This document shows, piece by piece, positions 60,101 to 64,000 of a stretch of 64,000 nt of DNA. The notes below the pieces were generated by a model. It made no database searches. It saw only the letters and a list, made by a program, of their open reading frames with translations, and was not told where the DNA came from. Where the stretch lies: NCBI GenBank assembly GCA_964430295.1, contig CAYSEV010000001.1:26685-90684 (forward strand), in the 5' to 3' direction. Position 1 is the first letter of the stretch, and every line of letters begins with the position of its first letter. The position numbers were made by a program, and so were the translations under genes. This stretch comes from CAYGFH01 sp964430295. Lineage in GTDB: Bacteria > Patescibacteriota > Microgenomatia > UBA10105 > UBA927.

Positions 60101-61756
60101 ATGCGTCGTCTTGTAACTCATCATGCACAATTACTATGGATTATAGGGCTTAGTCTCCTATTGTATGTCTGTGCGTATTTTCCTGTGTTTCGAAACTACC
60201 AACGTGTATCAACTGACCGGTTCTATTTTGGATCGGAAGAGTTTCCCATTGACCAGATAGGGAATATGGCGTACGTGAGACAAGGATATTTGGGAGATAC
60301 ATTCGCCACATTTAATTATTCGATTTTTTTGGGCAGGCACCCCTCGATTGTAAAATTCGAATATATAATAATAGGGCACATAGCTAGGTTTTTACACATA
60401 GATCCGATTATCGGTTTTAGGCTTTCACAACTGACTCTCTCTGTTTGTTATTTGTTTGTTGTATATCTATTGATACGCAGTAATATCCGCTCTGAATATG
60501 CACGGATTATGGCATATGCATTTGTATTGTTTGGAACAGGGATTGTATTTCCGTGGGAAATATTTACATTCACGGAGGGGGCTATCTATGATGTTGGGGT
60601 GTTTGTCCGGATGATGCTTGCACAACCACACTACCTTCTAGGAGGGATTTGTGGCTTGCTTTCTGTTTTTATGCTGTCACGCGCCCTAGATGCACATGGC
60701 AAACATATATGGTATATGGGAGCACTTATATTGGGAATTTGCACTGCATTTTTTTATGCACCAACGATGGTATGTATCGTTTCAGGATTTCCTTTGTATC
60801 TTATATTTCGTATAGTATCCCGATATCATGTGACAAAAAGAATACATATTCCATGGCAAGAAGTGGGTATGCTTGGTATGTACGCCATAATTATTGCTGT
60901 CCCAATTGTGTATGTGCGCTATATTGTTAGCACCTATTGGCAGGATCTGAACACTGCAAAAATGGAACTATTGAATCCGTTCACACTTTCAGTCACCCAA
61001 TACCTTGCAGTGCTTGGGGTACCATATATACTTGCTGTTCTTTCTATCCCTACTGTTATACGGTCAGGAAGTCCACTCCTTTTGTTTTTTGCTTCTTGGG
61101 TGATCATGCATCCTGTTGGAGAATTTTTACTTTCCAAGTATATGCATTTGAATATGATTAGATATCTGATAACGCCATATTTCGTCGTATTTGGCATACT
61201 CAGTGGTAGTCTTGTTGAGCGTATCGAAGAGTATATAAAGCGCACTTCACAAACTCACATATCTATAAAACACCTTACTGTCTTACTAATCCTTTTCGTT
61301 TTTGCAGTGAGCTCTATAACGTATATAAAATCATTCAAACGTGCTACTAATTGTTTTTGTCAGAGAGATATGCTTGATTTTGGGTATCCGAAGAAAACGA
61401 ATATAGAAGCAATTGAATGGTTAGCAAAGAATACAAAAGCTACTGATGTCGTCTTGTCAGGGTATCATGCTGGTATGTTGATTCCTGCATTTTCAGGAAA
61501 CAGAGTCTACACAAGCTGGTGGTATTTTCTCATTGGCCCTCCTGAATTTTCTACTGTCGTGGATTCATTGGCAGCGTTTTACCGGCAGGGAGTTCCACCT
61601 GATGAAGCATATGCGTTTCTCAAGAAAACCGGCATTTCGTATGTGTTTTATTCACAGGAAGAACACGGATTAAACCCTGTGGTATGGGGATTGGATTATC
61701 CGTTCCTGAAAGAAGTGTATAACCGTGCTGATGTCACTATATACAAAGTTCAATAA
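60101..61756 (+). CDS. GT-C-like multi-span membrane protein (paralogue family, member 4)
   Basis: The start is placed at ATG 60101 (MRRLVTHHAQ), supported by the extended -10; frames from 59999 or 60071 are longer. It has 551 residues with the family pattern: an N-terminal span, DQIGNMAYVRQGYLGD, about ten spans, AQPHYLLGG, and a C-terminal part with VVLSGYHAGMLIPAFSG, NRVYTSWW and ISYVFYSQEEHG. It is followed by the RmlD-like gene after 6 bases. The function is inferred to be glycan transfer. Confidence 0.8.
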   Translation: MRRLVTHHAQLLWIIGLSLLLYVCAYFPVFRNYQRVSTDRFYFGSEEFPIDQIGNMAYVRQGYLGDTFATFNYSIFLGRHPSIVKFEYIIIGHIARFLHIDPIIGFRLSQLTLSVCYLFVVYLLIRSNIRSEYARIMAYAFVLFGTGIVFPWEIFTFTEGAIYDVGVFVRMMLAQPHYLLGGICGLLSVFMLSRALDAHGKHIWYMGALILGICTAFFYAPTMVCIVSGFPLYLIFRIVSRYHVTKRIHIPWQEVGMLGMYAIIIAVPIVYVRYIVSTYWQDLNTAKMELLNPFTLSVTQYLAVLGVPYILAVLSIPTVIRSGSPLLLFFASWVIMHPVGEFLLSKYMHLNMIRYLITPYFVVFGILSGSLVERIEEYIKRTSQTHISIKHLTVLLILFVFAVSSITYIKSFKRATNCFCQRDMLDFGYPKKTNIEAIEWLAKNTKATDVVLSGYHAGMLIPAFSGNRVYTSWWYFLIGPPEFSTVVDSLAAFYRQGVPPDEAYAFLKKTGISYVFYSQEEHGLNPVVWGLDYPFLKEVYNRADVTIYKVQ

Positions 61757-61762
61757 CGACAT

Positions 61763-62623
61763 ATGGAAAAAAAGAACACGCTTCTTATAACAGGAGCAAA
61801 CGGATTTGTCGGTTCAGAGCTTGCGAGATTATTACGCCCACACATGACCGTGTTTACACCAACACGACTGGATCTGGATATAACGGACAACACATCTGTG
61901 AGTCGCTATATGAACGCACATCATCCGGATGTGGTTATTCATGCCGCTGCGTTTACCGATAATAAACAGGCTGAATCAGAACGCGGTGATATCAATGGTC
62001 TTTGTTATAAAACGAATGTTATAGGAACAAGACATATTGCCCAATGCTGTCGCGCGACAGGAGCGTTTCTGACATATATATCGACCGGGTCTGTATTTGG
62101 TGGTGTGAAATCTAATCCGGGTCCATTTACAGATTGTGATCCCGTTTCTGCCTTAGAGCGTGTTTCCTGGTACGGATTTACGAAGTCGGAAGCGGAAAAA
62201 CAGATTTCTGACGGAGCTATTATTCGAATATCTCATCCTATATCCGGGCATCCGAATGATTATCTGATGCATATGATATCGCTATTTGATACAGGTTCTT
62301 TGTATCCGCTTTATACGGATCAACAGTTTCCTATAACGGATATAAACATCCTATCGAAGTTGATCATCGATCTCCAGACAAACCGTCGTGGCGGTATATT
62401 CCATAGTGTAAGTTATGACTGCGTAAGTCCATACAATTTATTTATGTATGCAATGAAACAGTTTCGGGGTATTAAACCTCAGGTAACTACGATACAATTT
62501 TCTGAGAGTGGGGCGGCATATGGTCAGTACAGCGCACTGCAACTATCTGATACACTGCGGCGGTGGAATAGTGTATACACATATTCGTGGAAAGATGTTT
62601 TGCGAAATATAAAACCGGCATGA
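61763..62623 (+). CDS. RmlD-like sugar-nucleotide reductase (short-chain dehydrogenase)
   Basis: A protein of 286 residues. GANGFVGSEL is the NAD(P)-binding motif, VVIHAAAFTD matches the RmlD family, and YGFTKSE supplies Y-x-x-x-K. The family reduces dTDP-4-dehydro sugars in rhamnose synthesis; a related 4-keto sugar is possible. It sits 6 bases after the GT-C gene and overlaps the next gene by 4 bases (ATGA at 62620), so it is translationally coupled. Confidence 0.8.
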   Translation: MEKKNTLLITGANGFVGSELARLLRPHMTVFTPTRLDLDITDNTSVSRYMNAHHPDVVIHAAAFTDNKQAESERGDINGLCYKTNVIGTRHIAQCCRATGAFLTYISTGSVFGGVKSNPGPFTDCDPVSALERVSWYGFTKSEAEKQISDGAIIRISHPISGHPNDYLMHMISLFDTGSLYPLYTDQQFPITDINILSKLIIDLQTNRRGGIFHSVSYDCVSPYNLFMYAMKQFRGIKPQVTTIQFSESGAAYGQYSALQLSDTLRRWNSVYTYSWKDVLRNIKPA

Positions 62624-64000
62624 CAACACAACAAAAAACAGTACGTATTATATTTCTACTTGAATTTTTATTGGGAGCTGCTGTTCTTGGATATCTCTTA
62701 TACTGGCATTATACGGTTGGCATGCAACGGTTTTTTGATGTTGATGAGTTTACCCATTTGCATTGGGCAGCCAATATTGCACGAGGAGAGAAGCCATATC
62801 TGGATTTTTTTACGTTTTTCACCCCGGGATTTTACTGGATTCTGACACCATTATTTTGGATTTTTGGAAAAAGCACTCAATTGTTTTTTGCGGCCCGTTT
62901 TTTTGCGTTTTTGGTATTTGCAGGAATTGTCGGTATGACAGGATTGTTATATCGGACCGTTAGATCTAAACGGTTTTTTATGGTACCGATGATTCTGCTC
63001 ACATTTCTTCCGATGCCGTTTGATAAATTTATGGAAGTGCGTCCGGATAATATTTCTGTATTATTTGGTTTAATTGCTGTATTTCTACAGATATGGGCGA
63101 TGGAAGGGGGGAATAAGAAAACGAATGGAAAATTTTGGTTTTGGTCCGGTGTGAGCTATGCCGTATCTATGGTTATTCTGGTAAAGTCGCTGCCGTTTGT
63201 TTTGGTCGGAATATGCGCATATTTGCTGGATATCAACCTATATGGATATGTTCTGTCTTGTATAGCAAAAAAACGCGTTATGCCTTTTACGATTTCTTCT
63301 GAACACAAGGCGTTCCTGTATGGTCTGGGTGGCATAGGTTTACTATTTGGCATATGGCTTTTTTCACTTGGAGATATATCTAAAGCCTGGTATTCATTGA
63401 CGAAGTTACCCTTTGAAGCAAACACAATCGGCAGAATATATATCATGGAACCTCATTTATTTTTCTTTCCCAACGCCTCCTTTTATGGCGGGTGGGGGAT
63501 TACGAATGCGTTTCTCTTAAACCACAGTATTTGGACCATAGGACTATGTATGGGTGTAGTAAGTTTGTTTACCCCATTTATACTCGCTGACGGGAAGCCA
63601 AAACGAGTTATTTCTGAGCTTCTTCTATCCGGTATTTTTATTATTTCAGTTGTGTTATATGTTATGTTTTTTCCACTGAAACATAGTCAATATCTGATTC
63701 CTATTGCTGTATTCATTGCGTTTTATGCATCGGATGTTCTTGTACTACTTTTTAGAAAACTATCTGTGGCCGCTCCTATTGGTCTTGCTATCCTTGGTTG
63801 GATTCTTGCTGTACAAACAGTGAATGTAAACACAAATAAATTAGCTCTCTCAAATACGGTGCAGCTTTCACAAGTGAAAGAATTACAATCGATTGTTACA
63901 GGTGGCGATCAGATCCTGGATTTGGATGGCAGATATATATATGGAAAAGATCCGTATGATATCTGTTGTCTGCCATTTGGTACATTTGTGCGATTTCTTT
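62620..64000 (+). CDS. GT39/ArnT-like membrane glycosyltransferase, 3'-partial
   Basis: The gene runs past the right edge and has at least 460 residues here. It begins at ATG 62620, overlapping the upstream stop. The first loop has QRFFDVDEFTHLHW, then GEKPYLDFFTFFTPG, the same layout as the gene at 53289 (D-x-D-E and P-Y-x-D). At least nine spans follow. The tail (VTGGDQILDLDGRYIYG) resembles the C-terminal strand patterns of other proteins in this cluster. It probably acts with the RmlD-like enzyme to add a deoxy sugar. Confidence 0.85.
   Translation, partial: MTTQQKTVRIIFLLEFLLGAAVLGYLLYWHYTVGMQRFFDVDEFTHLHWAANIARGEKPYLDFFTFFTPGFYWILTPLFWIFGKSTQLFFAARFFAFLVFAGIVGMTGLLYRTVRSKRFFMVPMILLTFLPMPFDKFMEVRPDNISVLFGLIAVFLQIWAMEGGNKKTNGKFWFWSGVSYAVSMVILVKSLPFVLVGICAYLLDINLYGYVLSCIAKKRVMPFTISSEHKAFLYGLGGIGLLFGIWLFSLGDISKAWYSLTKLPFEANTIGRIYIMEPHLFFFPNASFYGGWGITNAFLLNHSIWTIGLCMGVVSLFTPFILADGKPKRVISELLLSGIFIISVVLYVMFFPLKHSQYLIPIAVFIAFYASDVLVLLFRKLSVAAPIGLAILGWILAVQTVNVNTNKLALSNTVQLSQVKELQSIVTGGDQILDLDGRYIYGKDPYDICCLPFGTFVRFL

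Noticed and set aside
55535..62623. Alternative genetic code with TGA read as Gly
   Set aside because: TGA ends genes at 55536-55538, 56828-56830 and 62621-62623, each within an ATGA overlap with a new start, so it acts as stop.
1..64000. CRISPR arrays, insertion sequences, tRNA or rRNA genes
   Set aside because: No regularly spaced direct repeats, transposase motifs, or recognisable tRNA/rRNA sequence were seen in the short spacers.

Overview
The window is about 40% GC by eye, is read with a code in which TGA is a stop, and is very densely packed: no gene-free stretch exceeds about 260 bases. It probably comes from a Candidate Phyla Radiation (Patescibacteria) genome, perhaps a Microgenomates lineage. 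That placement is an inference from the giant genes, the very short spacers, the likely leaderless promoters and the many multi-membrane-span glycosyltransferase-like genes. No rRNA, tRNA or other phylogenetic marker is present to prove it.

Region 1 (1-42492, about two thirds of the window) holds two consecutive giant genes on the + strand. The first is open at the left edge and covers at least 8106 residues. The second has about 5978 residues and starts with membrane-anchor segments. Both are mosaics of long helical or coiled-coil stretches, membrane hairpins, small beta modules and recognisable but often degenerate enzyme folds. These include two PP2C-like domains, a kinase-like domain, four HExxH metallopeptidase-like modules, one alpha/beta hydrolase with an apparently complete triad, and two possible degenerate GGDEF-like domains. 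The most striking feature is a recurring cassette, C-x(16-22)-C with a signal-peptidase-like V-[YFH]-A (or I-Y-A) site between the two cysteines. I count eleven complete copies. They hold 16 of the 18 cysteines of the second giant and 6 of the 11 in the visible part of the first. The arrangement suggests a secreted or surface-anchored polyprotein whose segments could be cut inside disulfide loops, possibly by its own protease modules. That is a hypothesis.

Region 2 (42493-64000) is a cell-surface glycan cluster in several short operons on both strands. It holds a YfhO/PTPS-related membrane protein, several GT-C type membrane glycosyltransferase-like proteins (including a family of four diverged paralogues and a second pair), two GT2 glycosyltransferases, an NAD-dependent sugar epimerase, a Gfo/Idh/MocA oxidoreductase, an RmlD-like reductase, a membrane-anchored protein with a Pro/Thr linker, and a small four-span protein. 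A previously easy-to-miss 40-residue membrane ORF fills one spacer. The last gene runs off the right edge. Several start codons lie only 6-12 bases after a -10 hexamer, which points to leaderless transcripts. One spacer (about 48546-48768) carries a 45-base imperfect palindrome and three further hairpins.

Taken together, the glycan cluster could build polymers or glycans displayed on the same cell surface as the giant proteins. Adjacency is the only evidence for that link.
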